Part shown: piece after piece, positions 23,035 to 34,064 of the stretch
Layout of the letters: each line of letters starts with the position of its first letter
Numbering within the stretch: the first letter of the stretch is position 1
NCBI RefSeq assembly: GCF_024139115.2
Contig: NC_085139.1
Location: forward strand, 70,847,203-70,911,202
DNA: 64,000 bases
Reading direction: 5' to 3'
Source: Armigeres subalbatus
Lineage: Eukaryota; Arthropoda; Insecta; Diptera; Culicidae
Program-made: the position numbers and the translations under genes
Notes under the pieces: generated by a model
What the model was told of the DNA's origin: nothing
Seen by the model: only the letters and a program-made list of their open reading frames with translations
Database searches by the model: none

Positions 23035-23520
23035 CATGTCCAGCGCGTTGAACGCGTCCTGTGAAATGTTGCGAATCCCGGAGGGCAGCGTCAACCGTTC
23101 GACCGAGCCCAAATTGGAGAATGCGTTCTTCTCGACCAGCACCGTCGGATTGTCGGCCAAATTGAGCAGCAGGATGCCGGCCGATCCGGCGAACGCGTAC
23201 GCTTCGATGCGCAAAATTTTGTTGTGGGAAAGGGTTATTTGCGAAACGTTCTGCAGCCCGGCGAAGGCAAACGATGCCACGGTCGCCAGCGGGGTGTGCT
23301 GGATCGAGAGCTCCCGCAGCCGGGGAAGCCCACGGAAGGCAAACGGTTTTATCGTGCTGATGTTGTTCCTGTCGAGCGAGAGCTTTTTGAGTGCCTTCAG
23401 TCCCAGGAACGCGTCGCTTTTAATTATCGGAAAGATGTTCTTCTGCAGTGATAGGACTTCCACCGTCGGGGGCATGTGGGCCAGGGGAATTTCCCGCAGT
23501 GAGCCACTGTTGCACATGAC
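23035..23520 (-). CDS. leucine-rich-repeat protein, internal coding exon
   Basis: This 486-nt exon codes for 162 residues in phase 0-0. It is bounded by a pyrimidine-rich CAG acceptor (reading ttttctcttctcccccag) and a GTGAGT donor. It starts VMCNSGSLREIP, the second half of an N-terminal cysteine cap, and continues through about six LRRs of the 24-residue LxxLxLxxNxIxxI type (for example LKKLSLDRNNISTIKPFAF, QITLSHNKILRIEAYAF). The end, AFNALDM, lies within a further LRR, so the protein continues into exons left of the window. The repeats suit an extracellular ligand-binding or adhesion role. The first coding exon is at 43437-43321. I do not recognise the specific gene. Confidence 0.85.
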
Positions 23521-25745
23521 CTGGGGGAGAAGAGAAAACATGTCGATTCGTTAGAGTTCGTTCTGGTTTCGGTGTGCTATGAGGGTCACTGGAATTGGTA
23601 TCGATTTCGATAGAAAATATACGATAATTGTAATCCATCCTGTTTCGGTGGGTCTGGGTATCGAGAGTCATATAATCTAAGTGAGTTACCCTAATTCTTC
23701 AAGGTCGATCGATTTCGAAGCGATTTTCTGAGTTTCCGCCATCCAATCTTAGAACGAAGCAAAGCGAAAAATTTGACCTGCATGATGACGCCTGGCCTGG
23801 TCCTCCGGTTCGGTTACAGCTAACCTGTCTAGTCAACCCAAACACATTTTGAAGCGATTTACCCAAATTGGAAAACTTTTCACACAAAGCCTTCCGGGCT
23901 ATGAGCTGGTTATCCCTCTTTAGCTTTGATCCTTCCAGTTACTCGAGGCTGGAATGGACGACCGACGCAACAACAGATGTCATAATTTGAAATGTTGATT
24001 CGGCCCCATCTAATCACGGTCCGTCCGCCCGTGCGATATTCGCATAGCAGCGTTTCCATTTCGAGATCCGTCCTCTGAGCACTCGGGCTCGGCTCTTAAT
24101 GCGATGGCTCATTCTCGGAAATTGACTCCTTTTGCAATCTGGTAGTTGGCACTGGCTGAGAGAGCACTCCGAAATTGAGGCATCGAAATTAAGGAACAGA
24201 CGACCCCTTCTTCACCGGTAGCCGAAGCGTGTTGAAGCATTACAACCCGGCTAGGAGGGCGAATGGGCTCTAGCCGACAACAGACGATGCTTTTCGTATT
24301 TTCCCTTCCGCTGAGACTGCGGGTAACTTTTGGATGGCCATTTGAGAAGGAATTTGACGGCAAGGAAAACAAAATTCACCTCATAAAGGGCGATAAAAAG
24401 GTTATTCGTTTTGGCTTCGACCCATTTATTATTCAGAACGAAATAACGATACCTGAGATGCGGGTCAAGCGCCTTAAGCTTTTTAGTTGTAAAAGTGGAT
24501 GGAATGTCAATATTCGTAAGTCCTTTTCAGTTTTTGCTTTATCTATCGACCTATATTAAAGCAAATACAGTTTTGAAACGGTTGCGTTGAATTTCAGCTC
24601 AACGTCTTAGCACCATCTCAGATTTTGTATGAATTTTTTCTTATTTCAATCTTCTTCTGTAAAGTCACTTTGCTCTTAATTGGCTTAAAACGGATTACGG
24701 ATACTCCGAACTAAACCATGGACACCGTTATATCAAATATAAATGGACAATTAATGTGCTATCTTCCACATACTAAAAAGGGGAAAACAGTCGTAATTTG
24801 ATTGTTTTGAGACAAAACTCCGTCACCCAAGTTGGTAGCAAACAAAAAGCATATTTTTTTCCTTTTCTTGGCATTTCTCGGATTATTTCTGTAAGTTCGT
24901 CAGATGATAATCCCACATCAGACTTCTCATACTACAAAAGTGCAAGCCAGTGGCAAACACTCTCCGATTTCATACGCCACGTGCCAGGCCAGAAATGTTT
25001 TGTGCTCGTGTGCGCCCAGCAGAACTACGGAGGCGAGAAACTCCCTTTTCAGATGAGTATCTGTCTCGGGAGAACGCTTTTCCGGCTCCCAGCTCGGGCA
25101 CCTTTTATGGAAAAGATATGTTTCTGCTTTGGGTTCTGTTTTTTTGCGCTCTGTGACACAAACAGTTGGATTTGTTTTCAGCTACAAAAACCTGGCGCCT
25201 ATCAAGAGTGCAACGTGAGAAGTCTGAAGTGCCTACACACCTCGCCCGTCCCAGGAGCTGTGGGCTTTGGCGCTTGGTGAAGGTTTCACATGCAGACAGC
25301 CTACCTACGTCTACATCCTTGTTGGGTCGGGCCGTCATCATTGCCAGGTTTGATGTTGTTAGTGAGACTTTTTTTTACTCGCAGAGTTTGCAAAAGCACT
25401 CGGTCGGTTACCCCTGGGAGTGATTGTTTAATTTTTCGCAAATTTTAAAATGGAAATTGCTCGTATGGAAGTGGAAACGATAAAATGTTCAGTGCTCGTT
25501 GTTTCCCATTTCTGAGTCATAGCCACTTTACAGAAATATGAAAAGAATGAATCCTGGAAGTATATTTTCAGAGCCACTGATAGTTTCAAGTCAAGAAGAC
25601 TGTTGGGAATCTTCCCGTTTGCACCCGCGGAAACTTTTTCGGAACGCGAATAATTACAGTTTGTGATACGGTAACTATCGAAATTTATTTCCACCGAAAA
25701 ACACTTAATTGTGGACTGTAAATAATTTTATTATTCTACGGGGTC
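23521..25745. other. intronic sequence next to the LRR acceptor, no gene or element recognised
   Basis: Base composition is more even than in the surrounding transposon debris. Open frames here (for example 24263-24559, 24798-25280) show no domain I recognise and no terminal repeats flank them. Confidence 0.4.
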
Positions 25746-25789
25746 GAACGGTCGACCGATAGCAACACCGGCGGCGGTTGGGAGGTGAT

Positions 25790-27560
25790 GCTGCGAGAGC
25801 GTATCACTGATCGCCTGGGTGGTTGGTGCTTGGAACCATGTTCCGGGGATCGAGAATCCTGCGGATATAATATCGAGAGGAGCAACTCCAGCTCAAATAG
25901 CGGACAGTTCCCTGTGGTGGACTGGTCCAGATTGGTTGAAAATGGATACACAGTATTGGCCAGTAAGCACGCTGGCTCCAGAACAGAAATTCGATTCGGT
26001 AACCCTGGAGGAAAGACCGTTACTGTCAGCCGTTCTTCAGATTCTGTCTCCGAATGAAATCTTCACGTTGCGATCGACTCTGCTGAATACTATTCGCATA
26101 ACTGCTAGGATCCGTCGGTTCTCGTTCAATTGCAAACCCCGAAACAAATTTCAGCGAAAGTGCGGCATCATAACAACCGCCGAATACGAAGCAGCATTAC
26201 TAGTTTTGGTGCAACTCGCCCAATCGGAGTGCTTTCCGCTGGAATTGTCTGATCTTGCGTCAAAAAATGAAGTCAGAACAACATCGAAGCTCCGAAACCT
26301 CAACCCGATAATGGTTGATGGGACACTATGCGTTGGCGGCCGGCTTGGAAATGCTCCAGTTTCGCGAGGGCGGGTGTCTGCGCCTGGATAGCCGCCATCC
26401 TTTAACGAAGCTAATCGTAATCGACTACCATCACCAACTACTCCATGCAGGGCCTCAGTTGATGATATCCTGCATACGGGAAATATTCTGGCCACTGAGT
26501 GTGAGAAACTTGGCCAAAAGGGTGACGCATGAATGCGTCAAATGTCTTAAAGCGAAATTAACGGTTCACGAGCAGCTGATGGGAGATTTGCCGATTAAGA
26601 GAGTTTCGCCTGCTCCTGCCAGAGGAATTGCCTACTGTGGACTCTTCGAACTGCAGCCTGCAACGAGGAAAGGCGCTCTTGTGAAATGTTACCTCTGCTT
26701 GTTTGTTTGCATGGCGTGCAAAGCCGTACACATCGAGGTAGTTATGGATCTAACTACAGAAGCACTACTTGGCGCTCTGAGAAGATTCGTCGCCAGACGT
26801 GGGAAGCCAATCGAAATCTACTGCGACAATGCGACAAATTTCGTTGGAGCACGGAGGCAGCTGAGTGAATAAGACCGCATGTTTTAGCGACAGCAGCTTC
26901 CAGAACAGCTTTGCGCAGAAACCTCAAGAGACTCGATAATTTTCAAATTCATACCGGCCAAGTCACCCAATTTTGGCGGCTTGTGGGAAGCTGCGGTGAA
27001 ATCGCTAAAGGGCCATATGAAAAGGATGCTGAAACCTGATGAGATGCACACCATCGTAGCTCAAATAGAGGCATGCCTCAATTCGAGACCTTTGACTCCG
27101 CTTAGCAACGACCCGAAAGATTTGGAAGCATTAACTCCAGGTCACTTCCTGATGCAGCGTCCGCTCATTGCGATGCCGGAGCCTACACTTCTGTAGCTAC
27201 CGGAGAACAGACTCTCCAGGTGGCAGATAATGCAGCGGTTCAACCAAATTATCTGGAGACGATGGTCAACTGACTATCTGTCGAATCTTCAGAGTCGCAA
27301 CAAGTGGACAAAGCACCGAAACAACTTGAACGTCGGAACTATGGTTCTATTGAAAGAGGATAATATTCCACCTCTCAAGTGGCGACTGGGACGCGTGACC
27401 GAGATCCATCCAGGGCAAGATGGAAACGTGAGGGTTGTCACCGTTCGCACAAAGGAGGGTCAGTATCGCCGGGCAATCTCCAAAATTTGTATTCTGCCCA
27501 TCAGGGGCAACCAGACCGATGAATCAACACGCCAGCAGGCAGGCCAGGCATCTTAAGGCA
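25790..27560 (+). pseudogene. Bel-Pao retrotransposon pol: end of RNase H and integrase
   Basis: It begins with GAWNHVPGIENPADIISRG and SSLWWTGPDWL, the conserved end of the Bel-Pao RNase H. The integrase zinc region follows (HHQLLHAGPQLMISCIREIFWPL, CVKCLKAK). The catalytic core comes next (CMACKAVHIEVVMDLTTEALLGAL, IYCDNATNFVGA), then NFGGLWEAAVKSLKGHMKRML. The C-terminal domain (WRLGRVTEIHPGQDGNVRVVTVRT) closes it. Frameshifts or stops lie near 26390, 26870 and 27196. Gag, protease and most of RT are absent upstream. It is split downstream by a hAT-like element at 27719. Confidence 0.88.
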
Positions 27561-28739
27561 TCCAGCGATACAAACCGTCGCTACTGCCTGGGGGCAATCC
27601 CAAAGTTATGTATATGTTTACTGCAACTCCGGGAACATTCTGATGCGTTCTCCCTTCAGAATTCACCAAGCCTGGGAGGAACCGACATCTGTTCCAGAAT
27701 ACGTCATCGCCTCATCATTAGAGTTTCCATTTCCCGGCTATTTTCGTTGTCCCGGGATTCGGGATAAACTTGTTCGTTTATCCCGGGAAATCCCGGGATC
27801 CCGGGATTTTTCGATGTTTCCTTAGAAAACTTATTTTTTATTCAAAAACGATTTTATTCAATGTTCAGAGATAAAGTTCATATTTTAGAAAGGCCAGATA
27901 ATACAGAGTTCAAATTTGAACTCTAATTTGAATCGATTCTTTCGAAAAAAAAAACTAGAAGCAAATAATATTCACATTTTTCTCCGAAGGTAGAGTACCC
28001 TTTTGGAATATATGATCGCCGAGTCCGAGAAGAAGGGTTCGCTGGCGGTTGAAGTCGGCTGGACTGTTTGCATTGTTTTGAATATGCATAGTTTTTCTGA
28101 TAAGAACTAATCAGACAGATGTACATCAATATATGTACGCTTCTACCGCCGACGCATGGTGACTTTTTCTTTGTCAATCCTTCTTATCGGATAAGCAAGG
28201 ATAAGCAGCTGGATCCCTCGGCAACATGTTGGGATTCAAGCTCTAAAACAATATTTGATGCAGCGACCTGCATTACTGCATTCTAGGCATAGAGTATCTG
28301 CACCGAGTAAAAATACTCTCAATGAATTGGTGAACCAACCTTGTCCCCTATTCAGTATGATTCGGTTAAATTGAGGAATTTTCTCCTCACTGTTGGTCAA
28401 AAATAATCGTTTAACTGGGTGTTTCGCATATACAAAATAGAAGTTTTGTTAATCATACTAAATTAAACAGTGAAGACATTAAAAATATTCTCAGATTATT
28501 TACTATGGAAAACAAAGACTCTGTAAGAAATTCAATGATTGGTAAATTCGGTGATCTTCTTGAATTCCAATTTAATCCACGATTTAAACGCGATTCTGAA
28601 TATTTGAAGGTGATGCAATGCTTGAAATAGGTTTTGTAAAACCAACTTGTGAATATTTGTACTTTTAACTGTAGTATACGTTACAGTTAACTCGATAATT
28701 GTCGATAAATCAGCGAGTACTCGATAACGATAACGTTAA

Positions 28740-30031
28740 GGTACACTGGGGGAAGTGGAAAAGGAAAAATCGATAGTGCATGTTCTAATTAGTGTAAAAC
28801 CAATTTAAATGATCTAAATGCATTCAATCAAAATGGGCTATCAAAAACAGTCAATTTTGCATCAACTGTGTAGTAGTTCATACCATTTTAGTTGCTTGAA
28901 ATTGATGGAAAAAGATTTAAAAATTAGGAGTTGTTTTTCCACTTAACCCAGTGGGATGGGGTAAGTGGAAAACCCATGTTACCTTGACCTTCAATTGTGA
29001 TAAGTAGTTACATATAACAAAAATCAAAACGGTAATTGCTCTGAATATCTTTTGTTGAATAATTTCTTTGGCTTAACGGAATAGGTCATCAAAAAATTCT
29101 CGTAATAGCTAGTGGAGGGCTGGTTTTACCTTCTCGAACATTAAGTGTACGTAAAATCTATATATTCGCCCCAAAGATGAACTTTTTATAGGAAAAATGG
29201 GGCTTACAGGTTTATACACTAATCAACTTAGTTGAACGAATTGAGATGATGTCTGTGTGTGCGTGTTTGTATGTATGTGTGTGCGCAAAACACGTACAAA
29301 ATTATCTCCTATTTTTAAGCACTTGTCCTTAACCAATTTGTTCGCACAAAAAATTGCATTCAACTGCAAAACTTGCCAAAAATATAAATGAATGTGCATT
29401 ATGGAATATATTCACCTACCAGTGCTATTTTTTTCATTCTCATAGATTTTTTTCATATGTAAAACATGTGAAAGGCATTAATACCGATAGGTGGATTGAT
29501 CAGGCGTTTTCTTATGTACATCAGTCCAATTACCACTGAAATCACAATGATAACAAAGAAGGAACATATTAAGATTCACAGCTATCCAAATAAACCCTGG
29601 AGGGAAGAAAAAAATTGCGTGATCAGAACATTTTCCACTTCCCCCGCAGTGTTTGATACTAGGGGTAAGTGTAAAATCTTTGAATTCTTTGCTTTCATGG
29701 TAATAACCACTACAAATTGAATGGGATTAGTTTAATTGTATTGTAATAGTCACCTGTGATATAAATTCACTTGAAAAAGGGACAATTGGTGCAAATAAAA
29801 TGTGATTTTATGAATGGAAAAATCAAATTCTCGCGAAACCTAAAATGACAGTTCAAGCGTTAACCGTGTTAGTGTATGTATTATACAAATTTTAATATAG
29901 TATTAGTGTGGACATCAAAGTATATTCTTGCACAATGTTATGGTGTGGTAAAAACTGTAAAGTATGGAAAATTCCAATTTTTCAAGTCGATTTTTACACT
30001 TACCCCCTTTTTCCACTTCCCCCAGTGTACC
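28740..30031. mobile_element. TTAA-flanked TIR element, 1292 bp
   Basis: The ends start GGTACACTGGGGGAAGTGGA (at least 23 bp, perfectly inverted), with TTAA on both sides (28736-28739, 30032-30035). The motif ggggtaagtggaaa recurs inside near 28950 and 29665 and inverted near 29640 and 29995, as transposase-binding repeats often do. Small open frames inside are not recognised. The TTAA target suggests a piggyBac relative. Confidence 0.8.
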
Positions 30032-30179
30032 TTAAATCAACGCTCACTTTATCGTCAACGAAACATCATTGTACAACCGTTATCGTTAATCGAAGTTGGC
30101 GTTAAATTAACGACGATGATTTATCGATTAACAACCCTGGAACAGATTATGGTCCAAGAAGATTTCGGATCTTAAACAT

Positions 30180-30828
30180 AGTGTCGATGGATTCTCACAG
30201 AAACGTAATCGCAGTCCGGGATCCATGGATCGGGCGCATAAGTCTCGTGGCATCGTGGGATCATGCATTGGCTGCGAAAGTCATGGGTAGCGCCGTACAG
30301 AATTTAGTGGGAGGTTCGAACTTTCGGTAGCTTGTTAGTTGATCAGTAGGAGTCCAAGCGAAGCTTTGGTCAGGAGCTGGTCAGCAACAAGAACCAAAAA
30401 AGATAGGCAGAGCATCGGGGTCGGACCACTTGTACTTGCGCATGTGCTGGAAAGTTTGTTGTACGAACGTCGATTGGAAGGACATGAATTGGATCAAGAA
30501 TTGTTTTGGAGGCAAGAAGCTCAGGAAGACAGACAGCAGAGTAGGAAGCAGGCGCCAAATAGATGTAGCTGATCTTGTACTGTAGATACTTGTCGTTTAA
30601 TTGATAGAGAGCTGTAGCTGCTGGAAAAAGTATCAGTCAGTAGCCCTCCATTGAGTGGTATAGGGGAATCTAATAGTTTTTGTGAAGGTGTTCTATTAAC
30701 TATCTCCGATATTTTCATGTCTGATCCTCTCTTACTAATTTAATAATAAGATGATATCGATTGTGCATCACAAAGAACCTTGGCTCCGTATACGTGCCTG
30801 TGCCTACCAAATAAACGAACTTGGAAAA
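30180..30828 (+). mobile_element. 3' end of an I-group-like LINE
   Basis: It ends tggctccgta, then cctaccaaataaacgaact, then an A-run, closely matching the 3' end of the I-group LINE at 20740-20792. The 5' limit is uncertain. No conserved protein block is preserved; a 77-codon frame at 30339 is unassigned. Confidence 0.5.
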
Positions 30829-30898
30829 AACATCATGTCTGATGGGAGGTATAAAAATATGATATGAATTTATCACCTAAGTTGGGTTTCACAAAAGA

Positions 30899-31088
30899 TA
30901 TTTTAGTTACTATAGGATAAAGATTGTCGCTGTCGTCGCTGTCCGGAACATCTTTTGCTGGCGAGGATAGGGGAGCTAAATATCAAAAAAGGAAAATCCA
31001 TACGATTTGACAGCTTGGTACCCAACATGTTCCGGACAGCAGAACAAAAGAACCGAAGCGACAATCTTTATCTAGTAACTAAAATATT
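30899..31088. mobile_element. MITE, about 190 bp, copy 1 of 2
   Basis: The termini read tattttagttact and ggataaagattgtcgct and are inverted at the right end. The interior (cggaacatcttttgctggcg, tttgacag) is shared in reverse orientation with 61261-61456. No target duplication was fixed. Confidence 0.75.
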
Positions 31089-31390
31089 TGTTGGTTTCAC
31101 GTTCAAAACAAATAACATTTATAAGAAGAAAAATTACACTGTTTGCGAACTGGAAATGAAACAGAATTTTTTGTCCCGGGATTTTCGGGATTTCAATAAT
31201 AATATCCCGGGAATCGGGAAATCCCGAACTTTCCTAAATCCCGGGATTTTTTGTCCCGGGATGTCCCGGGATGGAAACTCTACTCATCATCAATCTACAA
31301 CAAAGTTATGTACGCCCCCATTTGGGGCAACCGTTGGCATTATAGTGGCAATCCAGCCACATTTGCTGAGGGGGCGATGCGCTAGTTTAT

Positions 31391-31960
31391 TTATTTATTA
31401 TCAGACTAAGGCCGGAGTGGCCTGTGCTGCACATAAAAGACTTCTCCATTCAGCTCGGACCATTGCTGCACTTCGCCAACCACGCAGTCTGCGGAGGGTC
31501 CGCAAATCGTCCTCCACCTGATCGATCCACTTTGCCCACTGTGCACCTCGCCTTCTTGTTTCCGTCGGATCATTGTCGAGAACCATTTTCACCGGATTAC
31601 TGTCCGACATTCTGGCTACGTGCCCGGCCCATCGCAGTCTTCCGATTTTCGCGGTGTGAACGTGGATGGTTCTCCCAACAGCTGATGCAACTCGTGGTTC
31701 ATTCGCCTCCTCCACGTGCCGTCCGCCATCTGCACCCCACCATAGATGGTACGCAACACTTTCCTTTCAAAAACTCCAAGTGCAGTCACCAGTGAGCGGT
31801 CACCAGTGAGCCCAAGTACACGAATTCTTCAACCACCTCGATTTCGTCACCACCGATAGAAACTCGTGGTGGGTGGCTTACATTGACCTCTCTTGATCCT
31901 CTTCCTATCATGTACTTCGTCTTCGACGTGTTTGTGTGGGAGTGAAACAGTACTTGCCGT
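31391..31960 (-). pseudogene. family A LINE C-terminus and 3' tail
   Basis: On the minus strand an upstream segment near 31930-31800 codes for the late RT region (KYMIGRGSREV-like, GGDEIEVVEEFVYLGSL-like). The C-terminal domain follows at 31715-31401, with KIGRLRWAGHVARM and GAQWAKWIDQVEDDLRTL. The last block is typical of RTE-related LINEs. It ends in a 3' tail of (aata)n at about 31388 against Bel-Pao sequence. Confidence 0.8.
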
Positions 31961-33045
31961 TTACTACATAAATCATATATTCAATTGCTTTGTAGCCATC
32001 GAAATAGGCCTAATGTGAACCACAACTTAGAGTCACATCATCAGCAATCACAGCAATCGGGGAATGTGTCGTCCGTCATATTCAGTGAACAAACAGTGCG
32101 ATAAGACGTTCCAAGTGGCTCCCGCTTGCCAACAGTTAGGATGAACTCCACATTTGGCGATCCTGCTGGATTTTCAGCCTTTTAAAAAAAAGTAGTATTG
32201 AGCAAGCGGGAGCACCCATAAAGAAATTGAATTGTTTGTGCAAGTGGAAGTGATGTGGTCGAATACTTGGACATTGGGTGAGTAAAATTTTAGAAAATGA
32301 ATTAAAACTGGACATGTTATTTTCTGCAGATTTGAACCACTAAGGAATCACAAGATTCAATTATTTTTCAATTGTTTTGGTGTATGCTTCATTTTATGTA
32401 CGGATCAATCCATTTTGCGTTGCGGCGCCTTCCTTAGCAGCAGCATAGTAGTTTCATTTATTGGAAACAAGTTTCAAACATGAATAAAACCCTGCTGGAG
32501 AAGCCAGTGAGTTTGTTCTATTTTACCTCATATTTAAACTAGAATGGAGTTCGAGGGTTTGCAACGAGACTGAATCACTACTGATTTCACTCTAAAAGTG
32601 ATTTGAAATCGTTGGTTCATTTGAGAGCTGTAAAAAAAAAAGTTAAAACGATGAAAGAATGAGATGTAAATTGTTTTTTCAGTTGTTAAACTTTTCTTTA
32701 TAGGCGTGCGGTACATCTTTATTTTCGCATAGAAAACTATAAAAAAAAAGATTAGTGTTTTGTTACAGATGCTACAATTTTCTAATGCATGGACATTTTT
32801 CTTAGGTCGGTCACCTATTTTGAAACCAACTTAAGCAAATAAATGGACGGAATTAATTCTTCGATCAAACCCACAAACTTGTACTTCCAGAAAAAAAAGA
32901 AAAGGTAGGCCCAAGCACACGTATAGCGCTGTTCATGGCTACCAAACGAAACTTTTTCTGGTAGTGGTATCATTTTTGATACCAGTATTAATAAAATGTA
33001 TTTAGTACGACTTAGTATTATGCATTTTTGAATAAGCGTGAGTGA
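31961..33045. other. AT-rich intronic sequence, no element recognised
   Basis: No open frame with a recognisable domain and no matched ends were found. Short A-runs are frequent. Confidence 0.4.
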
Positions 33046-33065
33046 GTACGAGTTCTCGTTATGAT

Positions 33066-33845
33066 AATGAGCGCGAGTGTTGCTCGCATAAAGTGCTCAG
33101 TGCGACTTAGTGTTGCTATTCTTCGTAAAGAGCGCGAGTGGTGCTCGCATAAAGTGCTCAGTACGACTTATTGTTATGATGTTTTGAATGAGCGCGAGTG
33201 GTGCTCGCATAAAGTGCTCAGTACGAGTTATTGTTATGAATTTTTGAATGAACGCGAGTAGTGCTCGCATGAAGTGCTCAGTGTTGCGACTTAGTGTTGC
33301 TAGTCTTTGTAAAGAGCACGAGTGGTGCTCGCATTAAGTGCTCAGTGCGAGTTATTGTTATGAATTTTTGAATGAGCGCGAGTGGTGCTCGCATAAAGTG
33401 CTCAGTACGAGTTATTGTTATGAATTTTTGAATGAGCGCGAGTAGTGCTCGCATGAAGTGCTCAGTGTTGCGACTTAGTGTTGCTAGTCTTTGTAAAGAG
33501 CACGAGTGGTGCTCGCATAAAGTGCTCAGTACGACTTATTGTTATGATGTTTTGAATGAGCGCGCGTGGTGCTCGCATAAAGTGCTCAGTGCAACTTAGT
33601 GTTGCTAATCTTCGTAAAGAGCGCGAGTGGTGCTCGCATAAAGTGCTCAGTACGAGTTATTGTTATGAATTTTTGAATGAGCGCGAGTGGTGCTCGCATA
33701 AAGTGCTCAGTGCAACTTAGTGTTGCTAATCTTCGTAAAGAGCGCGAGTGGTACTCGCATGAAGTGCTCAGTACGAGTTATTTTTATGACTTTTTGAATG
33801 AACACGAGTGGTGCTCGCGTAAATTGGCAAGTGAGACTTATTGTA
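33066..33845. repeat. 61-bp hairpin satellite, 13 units in higher-order order
   Basis: Units start near 33069, 33130, 33191, 33251, 33315, 33376, 33436, 33500, 33560, 33621, 33681, 33742 and 33802. Each holds gagcgcgagtggtgctcgca, in which GCGAG and CTCGC can pair around a five-base loop, followed by aagtgctcagt. Two tail types alternate: tattgttatgaatttttgaa and cttagtgttgctaatcttcg. A block of three units repeats at about 185 bp (33250 and 33435). Short frames through it are repeat artefacts. Confidence 0.9.
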
Positions 33846-34064
33846 TTTTCGCGCTTATCTTTTTCTAGAATGCTGCTGCGGTCTTACACTCGCAGGCTCG
33901 ACTGCGAAGGTAAACGTCAAGATAGCCGCCGTGTTAAAATATAGGCAGAATTTTCCCGCTCAAAACAAAACCACGTGCGTTTCGCGAAATGCCAGCAGTG
34001 TTTGATTGTATTAGTGAGATGTAATTGGAGTCACTGAGTACCTAGAGAGTGTTTATCATGGCAA

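Larger units (their letters stand above)
27719..31282. mobile_element. hAT-like element, 3564 bp, with CCCGGGA-rich ends, in Bel-Pao
   Basis: The ends TAGAGTTTCCAT and ATGGAAACTCTA are inverted. They are flanked by an exact 8-bp duplication CTCATCAT (27711-27718 and 31283-31290) that fits nTnnnnAn. Both subterminal regions hold repeated tcccgggat motifs (27755-27805 and 31170-31273). No transposase was recognised. Inside lie a TTAA element (28740-30031), a LINE 3' end (about 30180-30828) and a MITE (30899-31088). The remaining DNA (27840-28740) shows nothing else. Confidence 0.85.

Noticed and set aside
24263..25280. Possible host exons between the LRR exon and the Bel-Pao fragment.
   Set aside because: No domain, no convincing paired splice sites and no recognised homology.
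33061..33261. Repeated frame reading NEREWCSHKVLST as a repeat protein.
   Set aside because: The frame follows the 61-bp satellite and breaks as soon as unit length shifts.
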